DNA of 64,000 bases, taken from positions 2,852,001 through 2,916,000 of the forward strand of contig NZ_JAAGNZ010000001.1 in NCBI RefSeq assembly GCF_010747415.1, given 5' to 3'. The position numbers and the translations under genes are program-made. The notes beneath the pieces were generated by a model. The model searched no databases. It worked only from the letters and a program-made list of their open reading frames with translations, and was not told the origin of the DNA. This document shows, in pieces, positions 18,192 through 25,597 of this stretch. The stretch is from Spirosoma agri. GTDB lineage: Bacteria > Bacteroidota > Bacteroidia > Cytophagales > Spirosomataceae. How positions within the stretch are numbered: the stretch's first letter is position 1; each line of letters starts with the position of its first letter.

Positions 18192-20303
18192 TTGAGTTCC
18201 CCTGTAATAGCCCTTATTGGAAATCCGAATGCCGGTAAATCGTCACTGTTCAACCAACTGACCGGACTACGTCAAAAAACCGGTAATTTTCCCGGCGTTA
18301 CGGTCGATAAAAAATCCGGTTCCTGGCCGATCGACGCCCATACCACAGCCACCGTTGTTGATCTGCCCGGTGTTTATTCGATTTACCCTAAGTCATTAGA
18401 CGAGCAGCTGGTCACCGATATACTGGCTAATCCTGCCCATCCCGATTATCCGGACGTTGCTATCGTCGTTGTTGATGCCTCCAATCTTCACCGCAATTTA
18501 CTGCTCTTTACGCAAGTCGCCGATCTGGGTGTTCCGGTGATACTGGCCTTGAATATGCTGGATGTTGCCCGTCAGCAGGCCAAAGAAATCAATGCCGTGC
18601 GACTGGCCATGCGGCTGGGTGTACCGGTTGTGCGGATCAATGCGCGCGTGGGTGAGGGTATTGACCAGCTTGTCAAGGCCGTTCTTAATCAACTTCAGTC
18701 ACCTACCGTAGCTGGCAAGCTTTTCTTCGACCCCGCCGAGGGAGCAACGGCGCTCATTACGGATACGAAAGAACAGTATAAGCTTGACAATAATTACCTG
18801 GCCTTACAATACATTATCCAGCACGACGGATTTTCGTTCCTGAACCGGCAGCAGCAGGCAGGTCTGGATGCCCTCATCAGCAAATATCAGTTTAGTGAAC
18901 CGACGTTTCAGGCCGAGGAAACGATCACGCGTTACAAACGCATTGCTACCGTTGTGGCCGAAACCGTTACCGATCAGCGGCCGGCTAATCAACCAACCTG
19001 GAGTCAGAAGCTGGACCGGGTTTTGTTACACCCGGTTTGGGGGTACGCCATTTTCGGTTTTGTGCTCCTGTTGATCTTCCAGGCCATTTTTGCATGGGCC
19101 CAGCCGTTCATGGATGCCATCGACACGGGCGTCGCGTGGATCAATGGTCAATTGAAAGAAAGCCTTCCTGCGGGGCCGCTCACCGATTTACTGACCGATG
19201 GAATCCTGGCGGGTATTGGTGGTATTTTGGTCTTTATTCCGCAAATCGCTTTCCTGTTTCTACTCGTCGCCCTTCTCGAAGAATCGGGCTATATGTCGAG
19301 GGTAATGGTCATCATGGATCGTATCATGCGCAAGTTCGGCCTGAACGGTCGGAGCGTGGTTCCCCTAATTTCGGGGGTTGCCTGCGCCGTACCAGCCATT
19401 ATAGCCACGCGCAGTATCGGTACGAAGCGGGATCGGCTGATCACCATTCTGGTGACGCCCCTGATGAGCTGCTCCGCCCGACTGCCCATTTACACCATTT
19501 TGATTGCCCTTGTCGTACCTAATCAGCGCATATTAGGTCTGTTCAATCTACAGGGGCTCGCCCTAATGGCATTGTACCTGTTGGGCCTGATCAGCGCCCT
19601 GGTTGCCGCTTACATATTGAAACTGGTGTTGCGGAGTCGAGAACGCAGTTTCTTTATTATGGAGTTGCCAACGTTCAAACTACCCCGCTGGAATCACGTC
19701 GGTATCAGCGTTTGGGAAAGCGTACGGTCCTTTGTCTGGGAGGCAGGGCGTGTCATTCTGGCGATCTCTATCGTGCTGTGGGTACTGGCCAGCTATGGTC
19801 CCGGCGATGCAATGCAACAGGCTGAGGCCCATACCCGACAACAAAACCCAACCCTGACGGATGATACGCTGGCTAATCTCGTTGCGTCAGAACGGCTCGA
19901 AGCGTCGTATGCCGGCCACTTTGGTCACTTCATAGAGCCCGTTATCAAACCGCTTGGCTACGACTGGAAAATAGGTATTGCCCTGATCAGTTCATTTGCT
20001 GCCCGCGAAGTGTTCGTGGGTACAATGGCCACCATTTATAGCATTGGAACCGGTGATGACGAAGGGGTTACGATCCGGGAGCGATTGAAACAGGAGCGTA
20101 ATCCCGAGACGGGCGGACCCATGTATACGCCCGCACTGGCGTGGTCGTTGCTGGTCTTTTATGTGTTTGCGATGATGTGTATGAGTACACTGGCAGCCAC
20201 CCAGCGTGAAACCAGGAGCTGGAAATGGCCTGCGGTACAACTGATCTACATGATGGTTGTGGCCTATATTTCCGCATTCGCAACCTATCAGTTGATGCAG
20301 TAG
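18192..20303 (+). CDS. feoB: Ferrous iron transporter B
   Basis: Inner-membrane Fe2+ permease with an N-terminal GTPase domain. G1 is GNPNAGKSS (10-18), then TGNFPGVTVDKKSG, G3 DLPGVYS and G4 NMLD. The membrane half contains the conserved CSARLPIYTILIALV gate motif and SGVACAVPAI. 703 residues, family-sized. The start is TTG at 18192, since no in-frame ATG or GTG lies between the upstream region and the G1 motif. It forms a unit with feoA and ends in a strong terminator. Confidence 0.97.
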   Translation: MSSPVIALIGNPNAGKSSLFNQLTGLRQKTGNFPGVTVDKKSGSWPIDAHTTATVVDLPGVYSIYPKSLDEQLVTDILANPAHPDYPDVAIVVVDASNLHRNLLLFTQVADLGVPVILALNMLDVARQQAKEINAVRLAMRLGVPVVRINARVGEGIDQLVKAVLNQLQSPTVAGKLFFDPAEGATALITDTKEQYKLDNNYLALQYIIQHDGFSFLNRQQQAGLDALISKYQFSEPTFQAEETITRYKRIATVVAETVTDQRPANQPTWSQKLDRVLLHPVWGYAIFGFVLLLIFQAIFAWAQPFMDAIDTGVAWINGQLKESLPAGPLTDLLTDGILAGIGGILVFIPQIAFLFLLVALLEESGYMSRVMVIMDRIMRKFGLNGRSVVPLISGVACAVPAIIATRSIGTKRDRLITILVTPLMSCSARLPIYTILIALVVPNQRILGLFNLQGLALMALYLLGLISALVAAYILKLVLRSRERSFFIMELPTFKLPRWNHVGISVWESVRSFVWEAGRVILAISIVLWVLASYGPGDAMQQAEAHTRQQNPTLTDDTLANLVASERLEASYAGHFGHFIEPVIKPLGYDWKIGIALISSFAAREVFVGTMATIYSIGTGDDEGVTIRERLKQERNPETGGPMYTPALAWSLLVFYVFAMMCMSTLAATQRETRSWKWPAVQLIYMMVVAYISAFATYQLMQ

Positions 20304-20315
20304 GCGTGACGTTAT

Positions 20316-20358
20316 CAACAAAAAATCCCGTCAGCTGAACTGGCGGGATTTTTTGTTG
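20316..20358 (+). terminator. Intrinsic terminator after feoB
   Basis: Perfect 15-bp stem CAACAAAAAATCCCG with CGGGATTTTTTGTTG (20316-20330 with 20344-20358), extended by CAG/CTG; A-run before and T-run after make it usable in both directions, which also serves the minus-strand small gene ending at 20370. Confidence 0.92.
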
Positions 20359-20369
20359 GAAGAATTGAT

Positions 20370-20534
20370 TTACCAGAGTAATCCTTTTGAGACTAGTGGA
20401 TAAACAAAGTGATAAATGATATAGGCGAACAACGCTACTGTTAAGCCACCCAGAGCGGTGGTTTGATCGAAGATGACTCGTGATCTTCGTGCGGGGCGAC
20501 TTACACGCCAGTCGCGTTGTGTTGTATGTTTCAT
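20370..20534 (-). CDS. 54-residue predicted membrane peptide
   Basis: Short ORF from ATG at 20534 to TAA at 20370. It begins with a basic stretch (MKHTTQRDWRVSRPARRSR) followed by a hydrophobic helix, LGGLTVALFAYIIYHFVYPL, so a single-pass protein with a positive N-terminus inside is expected. A TAAATTTG box lies 33 nt upstream, and the feoB terminator lies just past the stop, so it is bounded like a real transcription unit. No family recognised. Chance ORF remains possible. Confidence 0.65.
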   Translation of the reverse strand: MKHTTQRDWRVSRPARRSRVIFDQTTALGGLTVALFAYIIYHFVYPLVSKGLLW

Positions 20535-20567
20535 AAATAGCTAAGGGATAAGCTGCCAAAAACGCTA

Positions 20568-20575
20568 CAAATTTA
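20568..20575 (-). promoter_or_regulatory. -7 box for the 54-residue peptide gene
   Basis: TAAATTTG on the minus strand, a perfect TAnnTTTG, 33 nt before the ATG at 20534. Confidence 0.45.
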
Positions 20576-20701
20576 AGGCCATGCTACTCGACAGAATAGA
20601 GCGGAAACCCGGATTTTACACCTTGCGTATAACTACCTGATCTGGCCAGTAAAAAGTTGGCACTATGTTTATTAATCGGTAGCAACTGAAAATGAATATT
20701 G

Positions 20702-20749
20702 AGTAACATTATCGTATAGCTGTAGAATATACTACACGACAATGTTACT
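20702..20749. repeat. 18-bp near-perfect inverted repeat after the NAD(P)HX repair gene
   Basis: 20702-20719 (AGTAACATTATCGTATAG) pairs with 20732-20749 at 16 of 18 positions, loop 12 nt. It lies 15 nt beyond the stop of the minus-strand gene at 20764 and probably ends its transcript, although a U-run is weak. Confidence 0.7.
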
Positions 20750-20763
20750 TAATTTCTACAAAA

Positions 20764-22266
20764 TTAGGTCCAGCTTAACGCATCAATGACATCCGAAGCC
20801 GTCATGCCGACAGGTCCGCGCTTTTCAGCGGCCTTGTCTCCCGCCAAACCATGCGCAAAAACACCTAGAACCGCAGCTTCGATTGGATCATAACCCTGAG
20901 CAAGTAACGCCGTCAGAATACCCGTCAGCACGTCGCCTGTACCACCAGTGCTCAGGCCGGGGTTACCGGTTGAGTTGAAGTGGATATCACCATCGGGCGT
21001 GGCTACGGCTGAATAAGCACCTTTCAGGACAACAACGACTTTGTATTTCTTCGCAAAATCGCGGAGACTATCCAGTTTCTGGTAATCGTTAGCCCACGGC
21101 TGGGTAAGGCGTTCAAACTCTTTCGGGTGGGGCGTTAAAATGCTGTTTCTGGGCAGCTTATCGAGCAGATCGCGATGCTCGGACAGCAGGTTCAGCGCAT
21201 CGGCGTCGATCACAATAGGTTTCTCCAGCGTTGGAAGTAGATTCCGCAGCATTGTGAGCGTGCCCGGATTTTTGCCGATACCGGGGCCAATACCCAGCGT
21301 TGAGAACGTGGCGGGGGGCAGACTGTCGACGGCACTCTGGCCCGTTAAATAGTGCTCATCTGTGTCGGGAAGGCACATGGCTTCGGGTACGGCTGTTTGC
21401 AGAATTGCGTAGCCACAGGCCGGGACCTGTACCGTCAGCAAGCCCACACCTGACCGTAAACAGGCCCGTGCTGACAAAACCGCAGCGCCTATTTTTCCGT
21501 AGCTGCCCACCAGAAGTAGCGCGTGGCCAAACGACCCTTTGTTCGAAAATCGGTCCCGTTTACGGAGTAACAGGCGCGCATCCCGTGCCTGGGTGTAGTA
21601 ATAGGGCGTAGGAGCCAGATCGATATAGCGTTTGTGCAGCCGGATATTCACGATTTGCCACTCACCCACGTAACGACCGTTCTTAGGAAGAATGAACGCT
21701 AATTTCGGTAACTGGAACGAAATGGTGTAGTCAGGCTCAATGATGACATCCGTTGACGTATTGGGCTGGTCGGTATACAGACCACTGGCGATATCGACCG
21801 CTACAACCATAGCCGGAGCGCGGTTGATGGCTTCAATGGTGCTCTTGACAATGCCTTCGGTCGGGCGCGACAGGCCGGAGCCAAGAATGGCGTCGATCAC
21901 AACTTCGTTATGACGAATGGAGGGAATATCATCTGACGACTCGATGTAACGAACACTGTCTGTGACGAGTTTGAGACGCCGATGGTTATGCATGAAGTCA
22001 TCGGACTCGCGGGGTGCGTAGCGGACAACGTATATCTCAATCGGGTAGTCACGTTCCAGAAGAAGACGGGCAATGGCTAACCCGTCACCGCCGTTATTGC
22101 CCAGTCCACAGAAGATTTTAGTCGTCTTTTTATCCGAAAAATGATCGACAAACCAGTCGACAAACGCCAGAGCGGCCCGCTCCATGAGGTTGATGGGCGC
22201 AATAGGCTCGTTTTGGATTGTCGATTGATCGAGGGCACGAATCTGGTCAGCATTCAGTATTTTCAT
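20764..22266 (-). CDS. nnr: Bifunctional NAD(P)H-hydrate epimerase / ADP-dependent dehydratase
   Basis: Cytoplasmic repair enzyme that epimerises and dehydrates damaged NADHX/NADPHX. The N-terminal YjeF/NnrE half (about 1-220) has FCGLGNNGGDGLAIARLL and VVDAILGSGLSRP-like VVIDAILGSGL. The C-terminal NnrD half (about 230-500), of the ribokinase-like fold, has GHALLLVGSYGKIGAAVLSARACLRSGVGLLTV, the GIGPGIGKN turn, DADALNLL, LTPHPKEFERL and the nucleotide loop NPGLSTGGTGDVLTGILTALLAQG. 500 residues, the usual length of the fused form. It diverges from rplS. Confidence 0.96.
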   Translation of the reverse strand: MKILNADQIRALDQSTIQNEPIAPINLMERAALAFVDWFVDHFSDKKTTKIFCGLGNNGGDGLAIARLLLERDYPIEIYVVRYAPRESDDFMHNHRRLKLVTDSVRYIESSDDIPSIRHNEVVIDAILGSGLSRPTEGIVKSTIEAINRAPAMVVAVDIASGLYTDQPNTSTDVIIEPDYTISFQLPKLAFILPKNGRYVGEWQIVNIRLHKRYIDLAPTPYYYTQARDARLLLRKRDRFSNKGSFGHALLLVGSYGKIGAAVLSARACLRSGVGLLTVQVPACGYAILQTAVPEAMCLPDTDEHYLTGQSAVDSLPPATFSTLGIGPGIGKNPGTLTMLRNLLPTLEKPIVIDADALNLLSEHRDLLDKLPRNSILTPHPKEFERLTQPWANDYQKLDSLRDFAKKYKVVVVLKGAYSAVATPDGDIHFNSTGNPGLSTGGTGDVLTGILTALLAQGYDPIEAAVLGVFAHGLAGDKAAEKRGPVGMTASDVIDALSWT

Positions 22267-22329
22267 CGGGTCGGCGTCGGTTTCACGGGGTAATTTCGCA
22301 AAAGTATTTTCAACTACTGAGAAATTTAC

Positions 22330-22337
22330 TATCTTTG
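22330..22337 (+). promoter_or_regulatory. Promoter -7 box of rplS
   Basis: TATCTTTG, a perfect TAnnTTTG, with TTT rather than TTG about 20 nt upstream; 43 nt before the rplS ATG. Confidence 0.6.
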
Positions 22338-22380
22338 CGGCTCATTTCGCAAATACTTTTCTGGCGATCTATATACAGTC

Positions 22381-22752
22381 ATGAGCGAGTTAATCAAATT
22401 AGTGGAGGCAGACAACGCGCAGCGTCGCGCCGAGTTGCCCACGTTCCGGGCGGGCGATACGGTGAACGTACACGTCAAAATCCGCGAAGGCAATAAAGAG
22501 CGTATCCAGGTGTTTACGGGCACGGTGATTCAACGCCGGAACCCAAGCAGTGCTGGTGAGACCTTTACTGTCCGCAAAGTATCGAATGGTATTGGTGTAG
22601 AACGGATCTTCCCGGTCCTGTCGCCGAATATCGACAAAATTGATGTGGTTCGTATGGGTAAAGTACGTCGCGCACGGTTATTCTTCCTGCGTGGTCGTCA
22701 GGGTAAAGCAGCACGTCTCAAAGAGCGTAAGCCAAAAGTTACTGCAGCTTAA
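22381..22752 (+). CDS. rplS: 50S ribosomal protein L19
   Basis: Large-subunit protein at the 30S-50S interface. [29 protein letters not shown], the central [24 protein letters not shown] and the C-terminal [22 protein letters not shown] are diagnostic. 123 residues. It stands alone with its own promoter and terminator, apart from the usual trmD-rplS grouping seen in other phyla. Confidence 0.98.
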   Translation: MSELIKLVEADNAQRRAELPTFRAGDTVNVHVKIREGNKERIQVFTGTVIQRRNPSSAGETFTVRKVSNGIGVERIFPVLSPNIDKIDVVRMGKVRRARLFFLRGRQGKAARLKERKPKVTAA

Positions 22753-22779
22753 TCGCCTAGCACAACCTACGATTCGTTT

Positions 22780-22809
22780 AAAAGCTGCCTGAACAGGGTG
22801 GCTTTTTTT
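22780..22809 (+). terminator. Intrinsic terminator after rplS
   Basis: Ten-base-pair stem AAAAGCTGCC with GGTGGCTTTT (22780-22789 with 22797-22806, two G-U pairs), continuing into a T-run to 22809. Confidence 0.85.
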
Positions 22810-22883
22810 GTATGTACCGCAACAGGCTCCGGCTGTCGCGGCTATCTTTATCGGCAATGGCCGGAGCCCGTTGCGATCAACTT

Positions 22884-23657
22884 ATGACTTTCTTCAAATA
22901 CCAGGGTACCGGCAACGACTTTGTCCTGATCGATGATCGGGCGGGTACGTTTCCGGCTTCCGATCAGGCGTATATCGAACGATTGTGTCATCGCCGTTTC
23001 GGTATCGGTGCCGACGGCCTGATCCTGCTCCGGAACGATCCCGCGTATGATTTCAAAATGGTCTATTTCAATGCCGACGGTGCCGAAGGAAGCATGTGCG
23101 GTAACGGAGGCCGCTGTATTGTCCGGTTTGCCCATGATCTGGGCCTGTTCGCCAGTGAAACGCGCTTTCTGGCCGTAGATGGCGAACATCTGGCCGTTGT
23201 CCGTGACGGTACTATTTCCCTGAAGATGAGTAACGTGACGGGTATCGACAACCGCGATGGACTGACATTCCTGAACACCGGGTCGCCCCACGTTGTCCGG
23301 TTTGTTGATGATCTCGAATCGCTGGATGTTGTCGCGGAAGGACGCGCAATCCGGTACAGTTCGACCTTTCAACCGGCTGGTACCAATGTGAATTTTGCGC
23401 AAATCGTTGATGATCATACCGTATTCGTACGGACGTATGAACGGGGTGTCGAAGACGAAACCTACTCCTGCGGTACGGGCGTAACGGCGGTTGCCCTGGT
23501 GGCACATCAGCAGCTGCACATGCCCGGTCCGATCGCTATCCGGACCGTAGGCGGGAATCTACGTGTATCATTCAGAGCGCAGGCCGACGGTAGTTTCGAG
23601 GGCATACACCTGATTGGGCCGGCCCAGCGGGTTTTCGAGGGAGCCGTAACTATTTAA
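22884..23657 (+). CDS. dapF: Diaminopimelate epimerase
   Basis: Interconverts LL- and meso-diaminopimelate for lysine and peptidoglycan synthesis. The two catalytic cysteines lie in family motifs: Cys72 in GSMCGNGGRC and Cys196 in TYSCGTGVTA. The ATG at 22884 (MTFFKYQGTGNDFVLIDD) matches the family start; an upstream in-frame extension to 22812 overlaps the rplS terminator trailer and is rejected. 257 residues. A TATCTTTA box at 22843-22850 may be its promoter. Confidence 0.97.
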   Translation: MTFFKYQGTGNDFVLIDDRAGTFPASDQAYIERLCHRRFGIGADGLILLRNDPAYDFKMVYFNADGAEGSMCGNGGRCIVRFAHDLGLFASETRFLAVDGEHLAVVRDGTISLKMSNVTGIDNRDGLTFLNTGSPHVVRFVDDLESLDVVAEGRAIRYSSTFQPAGTNVNFAQIVDDHTVFVRTYERGVEDETYSCGTGVTAVALVAHQQLHMPGPIAIRTVGGNLRVSFRAQADGSFEGIHLIGPAQRVFEGAVTI

Positions 23658-23712
23658 ACCAATAACGGGTTACTAACCTAGTTTACACACAGGCACGTTA
23701 CTTTTTTGGTGA

Positions 23713-24642
23713 ATGATCATTTATAAAACAAAGGACTGGCTACCGGCAATCTGGCATTTTCATACGGGTCCTACGGCTATAGCGCTACTTCGTCGGTTAG
23801 TTTTCGTTGGCCTGTATGCGACACTAGTGACGGTGGGTGAGCTTAATTTTATCGATTTTCGATTAAAGGATACACCCAGTTCCTTTCTGCAGGCAATGGG
23901 TATCCTCCTGAGCTTGTTGCTGATCTTTCGCACCAATACCGCCTACGATCGTTTTTACGAAGGTCGGCAGATATGGGGAACACTGGTCAACAACTGTCGG
24001 AACCTCGCGATCTACTTCAATGCGGTTTTACCGGAGGGCGACACCGATAGCCGTGCCTTTTATGCCAAGGCCATTTCCAATTTTCCCTTCGCTCTCAAAA
24101 ATCATTTACGGGAAGTGCCGGGCGTAGATGAACTGGACATCGTTGAAGAGGGCGAAAAACGCAGTCTGAGTAACTTCGACCATAAACCCGCTGGCGTGTC
24201 GAACCAGCTGTGGGTGCGGACGGAGATTCTGTACCGGGAAGGGCGGCTCTCTGAATCGCAGCACATTAACCTGAACCAGCGCCTGACCACGTTGATGGAC
24301 GTTTGCGGTGTTTGTGAGCGGATTAAGAGTACCCCAATCCCGTTCTCTTACAATTTGTTCATCAAGCTGTTTATCATGATTTACGTGGGGATACTGCCGT
24401 TTACGATCATTACGGCTTATGGCTACCTGACGATTCCGGCTGTGTTACTCACGTCTTATATTCTGGTTGGTCTGGAAATGATCGGTGAAGAGATTGAAGA
24501 ACCTTTCGGACTCGAACGAAATGATTTGCCACTCAATCAACTGGCCAAACTGATTCGGGTCAATGTTCACGATATTCTACAGATTCAGTTGCCTCATCAG
24601 GATAAGCTAGCTGCAAAGCCAGGGTTCACGATCATGACCTAG
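23713..24642 (+). CDS. Bestrophin family anion channel
   Basis: Predicted inner-membrane channel of the bestrophin/UPF0187 family. Diagnostic segments are the N-terminal MIIYKTKDWLPAIWHFH, the first helices followed by SLLLIFRTNTAYDRFYEGRQIWGTLVNNCRN, the central STPIPFSYNLFIKLFIMIYVGILPF and the C-terminal EMIGEEIEEPFGLERNDLPLNQL. 309 residues, normal for bacterial members. It converges with the rhodanese gene over an inverted repeat. Confidence 0.93.
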   Translation: MIIYKTKDWLPAIWHFHTGPTAIALLRRLVFVGLYATLVTVGELNFIDFRLKDTPSSFLQAMGILLSLLLIFRTNTAYDRFYEGRQIWGTLVNNCRNLAIYFNAVLPEGDTDSRAFYAKAISNFPFALKNHLREVPGVDELDIVEEGEKRSLSNFDHKPAGVSNQLWVRTEILYREGRLSESQHINLNQRLTTLMDVCGVCERIKSTPIPFSYNLFIKLFIMIYVGILPFTIITAYGYLTIPAVLLTSYILVGLEMIGEEIEEPFGLERNDLPLNQLAKLIRVNVHDILQIQLPHQDKLAAKPGFTIMT

Positions 24643-24653
24643 GGACTGGCGTC

Positions 24654-24714
24654 TATGTAAGATGTAGTATGTACGACTTCATACCATATAGACTACATCA
24701 TACATCCTATATCA
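24654..24714. repeat. Imperfect inverted repeat of GATGTA words between convergent genes
   Basis: The left arm around 24654-24673 (ATGTAAGATGTAGTATGTA) matches the complement of the right arm around 24691-24714 at about 15 of 19 positions. Both arms are made of GATGTA/ATGTAG words, so several registers of pairing are possible. Position between two stops suggests a bidirectional terminator role. Confidence 0.6.
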
Positions 24715-24716
24715 AT

Positions 24717-25025
24717 TCAGTCTTCGGCTTCGATAACACCGCCGTGCAAGTGATAGATTGTCTTGTTTTGTAGCTCCGGCTGCCGTAACAAATCTTTTGC
24801 TGCCACCCGACTGCGAATGCCGTTCGTGCAAATGACGATAATCGTATCAAACGGAACGAGTTCTGCTTTACGTGACCGAATGTCAGCGAGTGGAACATTG
24901 ATGCCGCCCAGATTGAATTCGTCGAATTCCCATTCATCCCGCACATCGACAACGACTGCGTTCGATTGTTGGCGGAGCAACGTGAGATCCGATAGCGTAA
25001 TGTCTGTGTAGGTGTGTGTCGTCAT
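24717..25025 (-). CDS. Rhodanese-like sulfurtransferase domain protein
   Basis: Single-domain rhodanese, 102 residues from the ATG at 25025. VVVDVRDEWEFDEFNLGGINVPLADI is the typical first half; the active-site loop is VICTNGIRSRVAAKDL with the catalytic Cys in CTNGIRS; HLHGGVIEAE ends the fold. Such proteins relay persulfide sulfur or act in stress responses; the partner is not shown by the neighbours. Confidence 0.92.
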   Translation of the reverse strand: MTTHTYTDITLSDLTLLRQQSNAVVVDVRDEWEFDEFNLGGINVPLADIRSRKAELVPFDTIIVICTNGIRSRVAAKDLLRQPELQNKTIYHLHGGVIEAED

Positions 25026-25071
25026 ACGTCCGAACAACAATCAATGGTAGTCGGCTGTTCAATTGAGCGCA

Positions 25072-25440
25072 TCAGCGTTTGTCGATCGATAAAATCTCGA
25101 TCTCGCCGATTGTCGGGCGACTTCCCCAGCCGCATTGCAGACTAACCTGATTGCCTGTCTCCCTGAAGCGAATGATGACCGGATGTTCAAGCGAGCCCGT
25201 ACCAGTTGGAAGAGTACGAAGTGCATTCTGTAAAATGGGTAATGAAGTCACCGTTGGTTTATACATCACATCGGTAGACGGATTCCCGTGATCGAGCCGG
25301 ACAAACTCTTCACAGCCGTCCGAAGCCAGATTATTGGCGTAAATGAACGCGGGTTCCGTCTGGCTGGGCTCCTGATCAGCCGCCTTTTCGTTCCGGCAAC
25401 TTAACCCACCGACCAGTAGTAAAAAGAAGAGTGTTCGCAT
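25072..25440 (-). CDS. Small predicted lipoprotein
   Basis: 122 residues from ATG at 25440: MRTLFFLLLVGGLSC is a short signal peptide ending in a lipobox (VGGLSC), so the mature protein would be lipid-anchored at the cysteine. The remainder (EPAFIYANNLASDGCEEFVRL ... HPVIIRFRETGNQVSLQCGWG) shows two further cysteines that might pair. No family recognised. An upstream in-frame start at 25509 would bury the signal peptide and is rejected. Confidence 0.75.
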   Translation of the reverse strand: MRTLFFLLLVGGLSCRNEKAADQEPSQTEPAFIYANNLASDGCEEFVRLDHGNPSTDVMYKPTVTSLPILQNALRTLPTGTGSLEHPVIIRFRETGNQVSLQCGWGSRPTIGEIEILSIDKR

Positions 25441-25513
25441 TGCTGTCGTTTTCCTAGTAGACTCCTTATTGACCCAAAAGGTTGCAGTCAGGTGGAAGGG
25501 CGTGGACAAAAAT

Positions 25514-25556
25514 CTGTCAATCTGTCAGCCAGATGGCTATTGGAACGGGATTTGAA
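25514..25556 (+). promoter_or_regulatory. Possible sigma-54-type promoter and repeat upstream of htpG
   Basis: TTGGAACG-N4-TTGAA at 25540-25556 resembles the -24/-12 sigma-54 pattern TTGGCACG-N4-TTGCW, with the GG element intact but GA instead of GC at -12. Two CTGTCA words (25514-25519, 25522-25527) precede it. The ATG lies 41 nt downstream, a fitting distance. No TAnnTTTG box was seen. Confidence 0.35.
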
Positions 25557-25597
25557 GCCGCCCGGTTAAACTCATTTAGTACATTAAACAAGACAAC

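Noticed and set aside
20068-20559. 163-residue minus-strand ORF over the feoB end
   Set aside because: It is antisense to the conserved feoB C-terminus and terminator; the shorter ORF 20370-20534 in another frame has better signals.
23212-23505. Long minus-strand ORFs across dapF
   Set aside because: High G+C coding sequence leaves open antisense frames; these have arginine/proline-rich shadow composition without motifs.
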